From Prevotella sp. (GTDB lineage Bacteria > Bacteroidota > Bacteroidia > Bacteroidales > Bacteroidaceae), in NCBI GenBank assembly GCA_017548525.1, contig JAFYZV010000141.1:1-39527 (forward strand): a stretch of 39,527 nt of DNA, in the 5' to 3' direction. Made by a program: the position numbers and the translations under genes. Every line of letters starts with the position of its first letter. Position 1 is the stretch's first letter. The notes beneath the pieces are model-generated. The model was not told the origin of the DNA. It made no database searches and saw only the letters and a program-made list of their open reading frames with translations. This document shows positions 24,200 to 31,335 of the stretch, in pieces.

Positions 24200-24325
24200 A
24201 ACACAACTCTGGTCTTTCAGAGTTGTACTCTGATAATCCAAAGCATAAAACTGGTGAGTCAGAGCATAACTCTGATGACCCTAAGCATAAATCTGGTGAT
24301 TCATAGCATAACATAAAGGCTCAAT
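24200..24325. repeat. 21-bp tandem repeat, six degenerate copies
   Basis: The word AGCATAA begins at 24242, 24263 and 24284, with AGCATA again at 24305, spaced exactly 21 bp. Each is followed by CTCTGATGA- or CTGGTGA-like words. Two more diverged copies start at 24200 and 24221. ACAACTCT (24203-24210) and AGAGTTGT (24219-24226) form a perfect 8-bp hairpin within the first two copies. Stops occur in the frames, so it is not coding. Apart from this, 24073-24600 is AT-rich and without genes. Confidence 0.75.
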
Positions 24326-24603
24326 ACTAATGGTGTTCCCCAAAATGCCTTCCGACATTTTTTAAGGGAATCGTAGAGAAGGGATATAGGCAATATGAAT
24401 GCGGCATTTGCATTCCTCAAACGATATTTGTGACTTCTTCTTGACATTTCGATGTATATTTTAAACTATTTTACGCACAAAACACCCTATAAATGTGCAT
24501 AAATTATAGCACAAATTGCACACTTTGTGCAATAAATGGGCAATTTTCAGTTAATAAGAGTTAAATAAATGAGTGTAACAAATACGTTTTAAAACAATAT
24601 CAA

Positions 24604-24611
24604 TACTTTTG
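24604..24611 (+). promoter_or_regulatory. -7 element for the OmpP1/FadL-type gene
   Basis: TACTTTTG is a full TAnnTTTG match 26 bp before the ATG at 24638. No TTTG -33 box was seen at the right distance. Confidence 0.5.
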
Positions 24612-24637
24612 CACCGATTTTTATAAAGGTATTTAGG

Positions 24638-26242
24638 ATGAACAAATTAAAATGTGTCGCATTGGCGACCGTATTTTCAGGTAACGTCGCCTTTGCTGGC
24701 GGAATCTTAACCAACACCAACCAAAGTATTAGTTTTCTCCGTAATCCTGCCCGTGATGCTGCCATCGGATTAGATGGTGTTTACTCAAACCCTGCGGGTG
24801 TCGCCTTCTTGGATGAAGGTTTCCACTTGGGCTTCAACTGGCAGTATGCCCACCAGACGCGCACCATTCTCTCAACCAATCCCGTCTTCGCCTTAGGACG
24901 CAAGAACCAAGGGGCAACCGTGAAGGAGTTTGAGGGTGTGGCTGATGCCCCTTGCATCCCATCCATCCAAGCCGCTTATAATAAAGGAAACTGGAGTTTC
25001 CAATTCAATTTCTCTGTTCCTGGCGGTGGTGGCAAATGTGAGTTTGCCGACGGACTGGGGTCTTTTGAGAGCGTCGTGGGTACAATTGCACAGAAGTTCA
25101 TGACTCTTGATGGGTTTGCCTCGCAACTCAACACTGCCACCACCCAGTTCACGCCGCTCTATACGGCATTGGGCAAGGAGGCACCATCCACGATTCCCAC
25201 AACGGGGGTCTGTGGTTACGACATGGATGGATTCATGCAGGGCAGACAATATTATTTCGGATTCCAGTTAGGCACCGCCTACAAGATTAATGAGAACCTC
25301 TCCGTGTATGGCGGTTTGCGCCTACTCTACGGCACCGCCATCTATAAGGCGAAAATCAGCAACATCCAGGTGAAGAGCGACAACGGCTATGTGGACTTCG
25401 GCAATTACCTGGCTCACGTGGCAACGCAAGCCACTCAGGATGCCAGCGTGGCATCATCCCACATCGCCCTGCTCAACCAGGCAGAGCAAGCGGGCATTCC
25501 CATGACCGAGGAGATGAAGAACGCCAAGACGGCACTTTCCAACGGCCTTGCCTCCTTGCAAGGCGGACAAGAGGAGCTGAACACGCTTGCCAAGTATTCA
25601 CAAGGTGTAAACCTACTCTGCAACCAGAGTAGTGTGGGCATTGCTCCCATCATCGGTATTGACTACAAAACTGGGCGTTTCAATTTCGCTGCGAAATATG
25701 AATTCAAGACGCAGATACGCATGAAGAATGAGTCTACCGTCTTTGAGGCAAGCGAGATTGCAGCCGTCAACAAGTTCCGCGACGGCGAGGAAGTCAACGA
25801 AGACGCTCCCGCCCTGCTGACCGTAGGCGCACAATGGACACCCTTGGACAATGTGCGATTGAACGTCGGTTATCACCATTACTTCGATAAGTCTGCCAGC
25901 TGGTATAACAACACACAGAAACTACTCGACCACGACACCAACGAATACTTAGCAGGAGCCGAGTGGGACATCAATGACAAGTTTACTGTCTCCGCTGGAG
26001 CGCAAATTACTCGGTATGGCCTGACAGATGCCTACATGAACGACATGTCATTCGTGGTGAATAGCTATAGCCTCGGCTTTGGCTTTGAGTATAAGATGAG
26101 TGAACACGTGAAACTCTCCGCCGCCTATTTCCAGACCAACTATAGCGACTATGACCGCGTGACATCCGTAGAGCCACGCATTAGCGATTCCTTCACACGT
26201 ACCAACCAAGTTTTAGGCGTGGGGTGTGAGCTGACTTTTTAG
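24638..26242 (+). CDS. OmpP1/FadL/TodX family outer-membrane transporter
   Basis: A 534-residue outer-membrane barrel of the FadL type, which takes up long-chain fatty acids or other hydrophobic compounds. A signal peptide (MNKLKCVALATVFSGNVAFAGG) precedes the family's N-terminal hatch with AAIGLDGVYSNPAGVAFLDEG (NPA motif). Strands such as YYFGFQLGTAYKINENLSVYGGLRLLYG and VSAGAQITRYGLT follow, and it ends VGCELTF with terminal Phe. A helical insertion at ~265-320 (TQATQDASVASSHIALLNQAE) is longer than in FadL itself. Its own promoter precedes it and it is convergent with priA. Confidence 0.85.
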   Translation: MNKLKCVALATVFSGNVAFAGGILTNTNQSISFLRNPARDAAIGLDGVYSNPAGVAFLDEGFHLGFNWQYAHQTRTILSTNPVFALGRKNQGATVKEFEGVADAPCIPSIQAAYNKGNWSFQFNFSVPGGGGKCEFADGLGSFESVVGTIAQKFMTLDGFASQLNTATTQFTPLYTALGKEAPSTIPTTGVCGYDMDGFMQGRQYYFGFQLGTAYKINENLSVYGGLRLLYGTAIYKAKISNIQVKSDNGYVDFGNYLAHVATQATQDASVASSHIALLNQAEQAGIPMTEEMKNAKTALSNGLASLQGGQEELNTLAKYSQGVNLLCNQSSVGIAPIIGIDYKTGRFNFAAKYEFKTQIRMKNESTVFEASEIAAVNKFRDGEEVNEDAPALLTVGAQWTPLDNVRLNVGYHHYFDKSASWYNNTQKLLDHDTNEYLAGAEWDINDKFTVSAGAQITRYGLTDAYMNDMSFVVNSYSLGFGFEYKMSEHVKLSAAYFQTNYSDYDRVTSVEPRISDSFTRTNQVLGVGCELTF

Positions 26243-26298
26243 TTTATAGTGCAAAGTTCATAGTTCATAGTTTTCTGAAAACAACTACGAACTTATCA
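26241..26298. repeat. heptamer-phased element between convergent genes
   Basis: Eight consecutive 7-mers in phase from 26241: AGTTTAT, AGTGCAA, AGTTCAT, AGTTCAT, AGTTTTC, TGAAAAC, AACTACG, AACTTAT. The AGTTCAT arm and the AACTACG-AACTTAT arm are complementary, giving a long imperfect hairpin. It fills the space exactly between the stop of the FadL gene (TAG 26240-26242) and the stop of priA (26296-26298) and may serve both as terminator. Confidence 0.7.
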
Positions 26299-28575
26299 TT
26301 GAGGATCTACATCAAAAAATATTTGCAGGGCGGCATATTGCTTGTCCTGCAAAATTTGTTTTTGACCTAAACGTAAGTATTCGCGAACACGGCGTTGGTC
26401 AATGCCATTCTCCAATTTGAGCATAATCTTACGGATGCTCATTGACTTAACACGGGCGACGGCAGGTTTGTCGGGACCCAACACCCGATCACCAAACCAT
26501 TGCTTCAACAGACTTCCCATATAGAGGGCACCCGACTCCACTACGTTCTCATGCCGATGTTTCAAGTAAATATACACCAAATGATAAAAAGGCGGGTAAC
26601 GGAACGCCTTACGCTCTGCTAACAAATCATGATAGAACGATAGATAGTCATGCCTAACCACCTGTTGGATGACGGGCAAGTCCACATTCTTCGTCTGCAA
26701 CAGCACCAAGCCTCGCTTGCCCTTGCGCCCTGCCCTGCCACTTACTTGCGACATCATCATGAAAGCATGTTCGTAAGCACGGAAGTCAGGATAATTCAAC
26801 ATGCTATCTGCATCAAGAATTCCCACCACCGACACGTTGTCGAAATCAAGTCCCTTGCTGACCATCTGCGTACCGATGAGCACATTGGTGCGTCCCGTGG
26901 AGAAGTCATGGATGATTCGCTCGTAAGCATTACGGGTGCGGGTGGTGTCTAAATCCATCCTTGCCACCCGCGCCTCGGGGAAGATGTCCATGATTTCATC
27001 CTCGATTTTCTCCGTTCCATAGCCCCGCCCAGATAGATTCTTGTTTTCACAACAGGGACATTCAGTGGGTACGATGTAAGTATAACCACAATAATGGCAG
27101 GTAAGTTGGTTCATGTTACGATGATAGGTGAGACTCACGTCGCAATGTTCACACTTGGGAACCCACCCGCAAACCTTGCATTCCATCATGGGTGCAAAGC
27201 CGCGACGATTCTGGAACAGGATAACTTGTTGTCCATTGTCTAAAGCTTCCTTTATCGCGTTCAACAATTGTGGTGATAAAGAGCCTTTCATCATCTTACG
27301 TCTACGAAGATCTTTAATATCCACCAACTGTATTTCGGGTAAGGCAATGTCTTTGAAACGAGTCTTCAACTCCACCAAGCCATACTTCCCTTGCATGGCA
27401 TTGTAATAACTTTCCATTGATGGCGTGGCAGTACCCAGCAGAACCTTGACCTCTCCCTTCCCATACATCTGCGCCAGCATAATGGCTGCACTACGGGCAT
27501 GATAGCGGGGCATGGGCTCTTGTTGCTTGAAGGATGTCTCATGTTCCTCGTCAACAATCACCAACCCAAGCCGTTGGAACGGCAAGAACACGGCACTCCT
27601 CGCCCCTAATATTACATCGTAAGGATTTTGTGAGAGTTGCTTATTCCATATCTCCACCCGCTCGGCATCGCTATATCGGCTATGGTAAATGCCAAGACGG
27701 CTTCCGAAGACTCGTTTCAACCGATCCATCATCTGAACGGTGAGGGCAATTTCTGGCAAGAGATACAACACCTGTTTACCCTCCTCCATCATTTTCTCGA
27801 TGAAATGGATGTAAATCTCCGTCTTACCGCTCGATGTCACGCCATGTAAAAGCACCACATTCCTGCGCATCATCTGGAAAAGTACTTGATTGTAGGCATC
27901 TTGCTGGGCAGCATTGAGTTTTTTCACTTGCTCTAAACGAGCCTCACCGTAAACGCTTAACCTACCCACCTCACGCTGATAGACGAACAACATCTTCTTA
28001 TCAATCAGTCCTTTCAACGAGGCAGATGTGCAATGGCTCTCGTTCATGAGTTCATCGCGGGTCACTTCTACAATCTCTTCCGTAGGCATTTCACCTTGCA
28101 AAGAGCCCCAATGCGTTAACGCAAGAAAATCTACCAACACTTTCCGTTGTTTGGTGGAACGGCGCAACAAGTCCAATGCAACATGAAGAGTTTGTTCATT
28201 GCGGAATCTCTCGCCCAATCCAATGTATGTTTCCATCTTGGGACGATAACCTTCCTCTACCTTTAAGCCCGACGGCAACGCTGCCTTGTACACCTCGCCG
28301 AGGGGCGACATGTAATAGTCGGCTATCCATTGCCATAGCTGGAGTTGTTGGGGAAGCAACACGGGGTGGTCATCCAATACGCTCACCACATTCTTCACAT
28401 CAAATTGCGGCTTATCATCATGTACCTTAACAGCGATTCCCGTGTACATCTTGCTCTTTCCAAGCGGCACGAGAACACGCATACCCACCTGCAATTTTTT
28501 CGCCATCTCATCGGAGACCGAATAGGTAAACGTGCCTTCTATGGGCAAGGGGAGGATGACTTCAACATACTTCAT
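26296..28575 (-). CDS. priA: primosomal replication restart helicase
   Basis: A 759-residue superfamily 2 helicase that reloads the replisome at stalled forks. The N-terminal DNA-binding part begins MKYVEVILPLPIEGTFTYSV. The helicase core shows Walker A GVTSSGKTEIY, DEEH (VIVDEEHETSF), LGTATPSMES and QVSGRAGRKGKRG. A zinc-binding insert carries eight Cys in CKVCGW, CEHC, CHYCGY and CPCC. The frame extends to a TTG at 28584, but the promoter box at 28582-28589 overlaps that codon, so the ATG at 28575 is the likely start with almost no leader. Confidence 0.95.
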   Translation of the reverse strand: MKYVEVILPLPIEGTFTYSVSDEMAKKLQVGMRVLVPLGKSKMYTGIAVKVHDDKPQFDVKNVVSVLDDHPVLLPQQLQLWQWIADYYMSPLGEVYKAALPSGLKVEEGYRPKMETYIGLGERFRNEQTLHVALDLLRRSTKQRKVLVDFLALTHWGSLQGEMPTEEIVEVTRDELMNESHCTSASLKGLIDKKMLFVYQREVGRLSVYGEARLEQVKKLNAAQQDAYNQVLFQMMRRNVVLLHGVTSSGKTEIYIHFIEKMMEEGKQVLYLLPEIALTVQMMDRLKRVFGSRLGIYHSRYSDAERVEIWNKQLSQNPYDVILGARSAVFLPFQRLGLVIVDEEHETSFKQQEPMPRYHARSAAIMLAQMYGKGEVKVLLGTATPSMESYYNAMQGKYGLVELKTRFKDIALPEIQLVDIKDLRRRKMMKGSLSPQLLNAIKEALDNGQQVILFQNRRGFAPMMECKVCGWVPKCEHCDVSLTYHRNMNQLTCHYCGYTYIVPTECPCCENKNLSGRGYGTEKIEDEIMDIFPEARVARMDLDTTRTRNAYERIIHDFSTGRTNVLIGTQMVSKGLDFDNVSVVGILDADSMLNYPDFRAYEHAFMMMSQVSGRAGRKGKRGLVLLQTKNVDLPVIQQVVRHDYLSFYHDLLAERKAFRYPPFYHLVYIYLKHRHENVVESGALYMGSLLKQWFGDRVLGPDKPAVARVKSMSIRKIMLKLENGIDQRRVREYLRLGQKQILQDKQYAALQIFFDVDPQ

Positions 28576-28581
28576 GACATG

Positions 28582-28589
28582 CAAAAGTA
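28582..28589 (-). promoter_or_regulatory. -7 element just upstream of priA
   Basis: CAAAAGTA on the plus strand gives TACTTTTG on the minus, a full TAnnTTTG match. With the start site ~7 bp downstream, the transcript would begin at or next to the ATG at 28575, giving a leaderless or near-leaderless mRNA. No -33 TTTG was seen; the upstream region is the heptamer element. Confidence 0.45.
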
Positions 28590-28597
28590 ATCAAAAT

Positions 28598-28667
28598 AAT
28601 TGAAAATTGAAGATTGAAGATTGTGAAAATTAGGCTTGCGTCCTCACAATCTTCAATCTTCAATCCC
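28598..28667. repeat. heptamer-phased palindrome between priA and the XRE gene
   Basis: Ten 7-mers in strict phase: AATTGAA, AATTGAA, GATTGAA, GATTGTG, AAAATTA, GGCTTGC, GTCCTCA, CAATCTT, CAATCTT, CAATCCC. Bases 28606-28626 are the exact complement of 28644-28664 (21 bp), with a 17-base loop. The right arm covers the stop codon of the XRE gene, so the hairpin may terminate that transcript. Confidence 0.8.
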
Positions 28668-28866
28668 CACGGTATTCCAAAATGTCACCAGGCTGACAAT
28701 CCAATACCCGACAAAGAGCTTCCAAGGTGGAGAAACGAATCGCTTTCGCCTTGCCTGTCTTAAGGATGGAAAGGTTGGCTTGCGTGATGCCAATCTTCTC
28801 AGCCAACTCCTGAGATGACATCTTACGTTTGGTCATCATGACGTCTACATTTACTATAATACTCAT
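28660..28866 (-). CDS. small XRE-family HTH regulator
   Basis: A 68-residue Cro/CI-type DNA-binding protein that is little more than the HTH: MMTKRKMSSQELAEKIGITQANLSILKTGKAKAIRFSTLEALCRVLDCQPGDILEY, the YozG-like type. It begins 13 bp after the DUF2975 gene, with which this family is usually paired (as in yoaS-yozG). It probably represses its own operon; two identical-core palindromes lie around the promoter upstream. Its stop codon lies in the arm of the heptamer palindrome at 28598-28667. Confidence 0.9.
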   Translation of the reverse strand: MSIIVNVDVMMTKRKMSSQELAEKIGITQANLSILKTGKAKAIRFSTLEALCRVLDCQPGDILEYRGD

Positions 28867-28879
28867 AGGGCTTCGGATG

Positions 28880-29350
28880 TTAGATCGTGAGTTCTTGTTC
28901 TTCTTTCAACTTCAGACCGATGGTAAACACTTCTGCCACAATCAGAATGAACACAGCAAATACGATACCATCGGTGTGTTCAAGATACATCTTATCTAAT
29001 GGCTCGCGTTCCAATAAGTCAATAATAAGAGTATATACATGTCCTGCTAAATTTCCCCAACCTGCCCAATGCAACAAAGGAACATTTTCCCACACAAACA
29101 CTTTGTCGCGATTAACATTCAGTATAAACTTTATGAATGACACGAATGAGCGGATTAATATATACAAAATCGGAATAGCCATAATTAACATAATCACTTC
29201 AACAACGGTAAAACCCTTACTACGACCATCATGCAATCCTTCATTGAAAGATTGGGCATAGTCTCCAAAACTTAGGACGAAAGTCATTACTACTTCTGCT
29301 GCCATAATTAACAGCATCAGAACACAAAATACATTCAATTTCTTTTTCAT
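28880..29350 (-). CDS. DUF2975 family membrane protein
   Basis: A 156-residue protein with four hydrophobic helices (~5-28, 45-68, 90-115, 126-147), the layout of DUF2975 (YoaS-like). The conserved late segment 'DGIVFAVFILIVAEVFTIGLKLKEEQELTI' is diagnostic. The partner regulator follows 13 bp downstream. These pairs are thought to be membrane sensor/regulator modules of unknown signal. The operon has a full promoter and two candidate operators. Confidence 0.88.
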   Translation of the reverse strand: MKKKLNVFCVLMLLIMAAEVVMTFVLSFGDYAQSFNEGLHDGRSKGFTVVEVIMLIMAIPILYILIRSFVSFIKFILNVNRDKVFVWENVPLLHWAGWGNLAGHVYTLIIDLLEREPLDKMYLEHTDGIVFAVFILIVAEVFTIGLKLKEEQELTI

Positions 29351-29377
29351 AATTGTTATCGTTTAAATATAAATAAT

Positions 29378-29392
29378 TATCGAATATCGATA
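29378..29392. promoter_or_regulatory. operator palindrome 1 of the DUF2975-XRE operon
   Basis: TATCG-AATAT-CGATA, a perfect 5-5-5 palindrome. It covers the expected transcription start (~29389) of the operon, a classic repressor position. The likely ligand is the XRE protein encoded downstream. Confidence 0.6.
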
Positions 29393-29394
29393 TG

Positions 29395-29425
29395 CAAAAG
29401 TACAATGAATTTTTTAATTATGCAA
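29395..29425 (-). promoter_or_regulatory. promoter of the DUF2975-XRE operon
   Basis: On the minus strand TTG (29423-29425) is followed after 20 bp by TACTTTTG (29395-29402), both matching the Bacteroidota consensus and spacing. The ATG of the DUF2975 gene is ~40 bases downstream of the inferred start site. Confidence 0.65.
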
Positions 29426-29442
29426 GAAAAATGATAAATATT

Positions 29443-29457
29443 TATCGAAAAACGATA
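29443..29457. promoter_or_regulatory. operator palindrome 2 of the DUF2975-XRE operon
   Basis: TATCG-AAAAA-CGATA, the same arms and spacing as operator 1. It sits 65 bp upstream of it, beyond the -33 box. Two identical sites flanking the promoter suggest cooperative binding. Confidence 0.6.
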
Positions 29458-29513
29458 TATTTTATGTTTTTATATTCTTTTCTCAACCTCTTTTTCATCT
29501 GATAACAACGAAA

Positions 29514-29552
29514 TAAAGAGCAGATAACATATATTTATGCATCTGCTCTTTA
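29514..29552 (-). terminator. terminator of the T9SS operon
   Basis: A perfect 12-bp inverted repeat, TAAAGAGCAGAT (29514-29525) with ATCTGCTCTTTA (29541-29552) and a 15-base loop. On the minus strand it lies 27 bp after the stop of the barrel gene and is followed by a T-rich tract (TTTATTTCG). Confidence 0.65.
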
Positions 29553-29578
29553 TGGTTTAAGAATCAAAAACCTATGGT

Positions 29579-30217
29579 TTAGAAATAGTATGCTGCACTA
29601 ATTTGCCACGAATTGTAATTGCCATTCCATCCGTCGGTAATGGCTTTTGTGGCATCTTTCCACGTAACCTCACCTGTTTTACTAACACCGACATTGTAGT
29701 TGGCAGATAATTGCAAATGACCAAGAGTCAATCCTGCACCTACATTCACGCTAAATGCGGAATTCTTCAAACGCCATATCGCCTCGTCGTCATCGGTAAG
29801 GTTCTGTTCCTTATCTCCAATGACAAAGCCCAACTGAGGACCGCCAAAAGCAAACACATTAACGGCCGTACCCAAATCTATAGTATATCTCAAATCCAAT
29901 GGCACAATGATTTGCTTTGTTTCCAAAGCATTCACTTGTAGTGAAGAACTACTACCAACGGGAGAATAATACACATCTATCTTTGATTTTCGTTGATTAT
30001 ATAAAGCTGACAAGTCGATACTCATACCAGGAAGGGGAATGGGTATATTCATCGTAGGTCCCACAAACCACCCCATACGATTGGTCGAGTTAAACACATC
30101 ATCCTTGAATGACAACTCTGCCCAATCCACTCCACCTTTCACGCCCAGCCGCATTTGGGCATTGACGGTAAAGGCAACAAATACCAGACACAATGAAAAA
30201 AGAATCCTCTTTGACAT
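29579..30217 (-). CDS. outer-membrane beta-barrel protein (OMP_b-brl_2 type) in the T9SS operon
   Basis: A 212-residue protein with a signal peptide (MSKRILFSLCLVFVAFTVNAQ). Barrel strands follow in the pattern of PorT/OMP_b-brl_2 proteins: MRLGVKGGVDWAELSF, GWFVGPTMNIPIP, MSIDLSALYNQRKSKI, FAFGGPQLGFVIGD, and a final SWQISAAYYF with terminal Phe. It starts 10 bp after gldN on the same strand, so it is the last gene of the porP-gldKLMN unit. PorT/SprT is a T9SS barrel of the same broad family, but similarity is not specific enough to assign it. Confidence 0.78.
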   Translation of the reverse strand: MSKRILFSLCLVFVAFTVNAQMRLGVKGGVDWAELSFKDDVFNSTNRMGWFVGPTMNIPIPLPGMSIDLSALYNQRKSKIDVYYSPVGSSSSLQVNALETKQIIVPLDLRYTIDLGTAVNVFAFGGPQLGFVIGDKEQNLTDDDEAIWRLKNSAFSVNVGAGLTLGHLQLSANYNVGVSKTGEVTWKDATKAITDGWNGNYNSWQISAAYYF

Positions 30218-30227
30218 ACTTTACAAC

Positions 30228-31292
30228 TTAATGTCTTTCTCGGCGCACAGTCACGCGGGCAGAACCTGAACTGGGCGTGGAGGAGCCACGACTGCGGCTG
30301 CTCTTCTTCACGTTTTTCTCGGTAGAAGTGCTGGTGCCACTACTACGACGTGTAGATTTCTTAGTTTTCTTCTCCTTGACATCCTTCTGTGCATTGGCGA
30401 TGGAATCCAAAGAATCCTTCTTTTGCTGGTCTCCCCAAAGTTGTTTCTCAAACTCCTTCAACTCCGCCTCAATGCGTTTTTGTTCCTTGGACATGGCAGC
30501 AGAGTCATTGTTACAGTATTGAGCCAAGGTCTGCCCGAGCATGTTGGTTGTTTTGTAAATCTTTCCACGATACTTGTTCATGGCAAAGAAATCGTCAACG
30601 CTCATTGTCGCAGCATTGTTGAGATTGCTCGTCATGATGGTTTGCTTGGCGAGGAAGGGTGCCAAGTCATCATATTTTACCCAGAATAAGGGGTATTTCG
30701 CCGCTCCGTCACCAAAGTCATCCTCTCGCACCATGATGGGGCAAAGTGCCAACACCTTGGTATGGAACGTTGATGTCGCTTGGTCATAATAGGCACTTTC
30801 CTTCAAATAGTAAGCCGTTACCTCCTTGGAAGGGATGTCACTATCATCCAAATGAACACCTTTCGCCGTCCGTTCATAATAGATATGGTAGTCATCGAGG
30901 AACTGCAATGGCTTTATCCTTGCGGAATCGGTAAACACCTCGTTGCCATCCATACGATACTCGTATGCCTTCACATTTCCGCGCATCATCAAGCGAAACA
31001 TATAAGTAAAGAGATTCATCTGTGTACCCACGGGTTCCACGGGATAATACAATCCCGCATTGGCATCTTCCATCAAGCTAATCTCACGGTAGATGTCACG
31101 CCTCCATACCACATCCTCGGACATCGTCGCTTGGGTGGGGAACGAGATTTGTGCCCTTGTGGTGATTGTATTGGCATTCGACTTGTTCTGTTGCGCGGCA
31201 GCCTGTTGTTGCTGGGTGCGCCTCCGTTGAGGTTGTGCCATGATGCCTTGCGCAATGCAAGCTATGAGCAATATGAAAAATAAACGTTTCAT
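30228..31292 (-). CDS. gldN: type IX secretion system ring protein GldN/PorN
   Basis: A 354-residue periplasmic protein with a signal peptide (MKRLFFILLIACIAQGIMAQ); the ATG at 31292 gives it, while the frame stays open to 31322. GldN-specific features are DVVWRRDIYREISL with 'NAGLYYPVEP', 'NLFTYMFRLMMRGNVKAYEY' and VREDDFGDGA...PLFWVKYDDL. The Gln-rich stretch after the signal (TQQQQAAAQQN) and the basic Ser-rich tail (KKSTRRSSGTSTSTEK) are low-complexity. It binds GldK to form the outer-membrane ring complex. Fourth core gene of the operon, 43 bp after gldM. Confidence 0.95.
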   Translation of the reverse strand: MKRLFFILLIACIAQGIMAQPQRRRTQQQQAAAQQNKSNANTITTRAQISFPTQATMSEDVVWRRDIYREISLMEDANAGLYYPVEPVGTQMNLFTYMFRLMMRGNVKAYEYRMDGNEVFTDSARIKPLQFLDDYHIYYERTAKGVHLDDSDIPSKEVTAYYLKESAYYDQATSTFHTKVLALCPIMVREDDFGDGAAKYPLFWVKYDDLAPFLAKQTIMTSNLNNAATMSVDDFFAMNKYRGKIYKTTNMLGQTLAQYCNNDSAAMSKEQKRIEAELKEFEKQLWGDQQKKDSLDSIANAQKDVKEKKTKKSTRRSSGTSTSTEKNVKKSSRSRGSSTPSSGSARVTVRRERH

Positions 31293-31335
31293 CACGATTC
31301 TATTTCTACTTTGTCTATACATTATACTATATATA

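Noticed and set aside
24200-24325. CRISPR array
   Set aside because: The 21-bp units are contiguous and degenerate with no unique spacers, and no cas genes are present.
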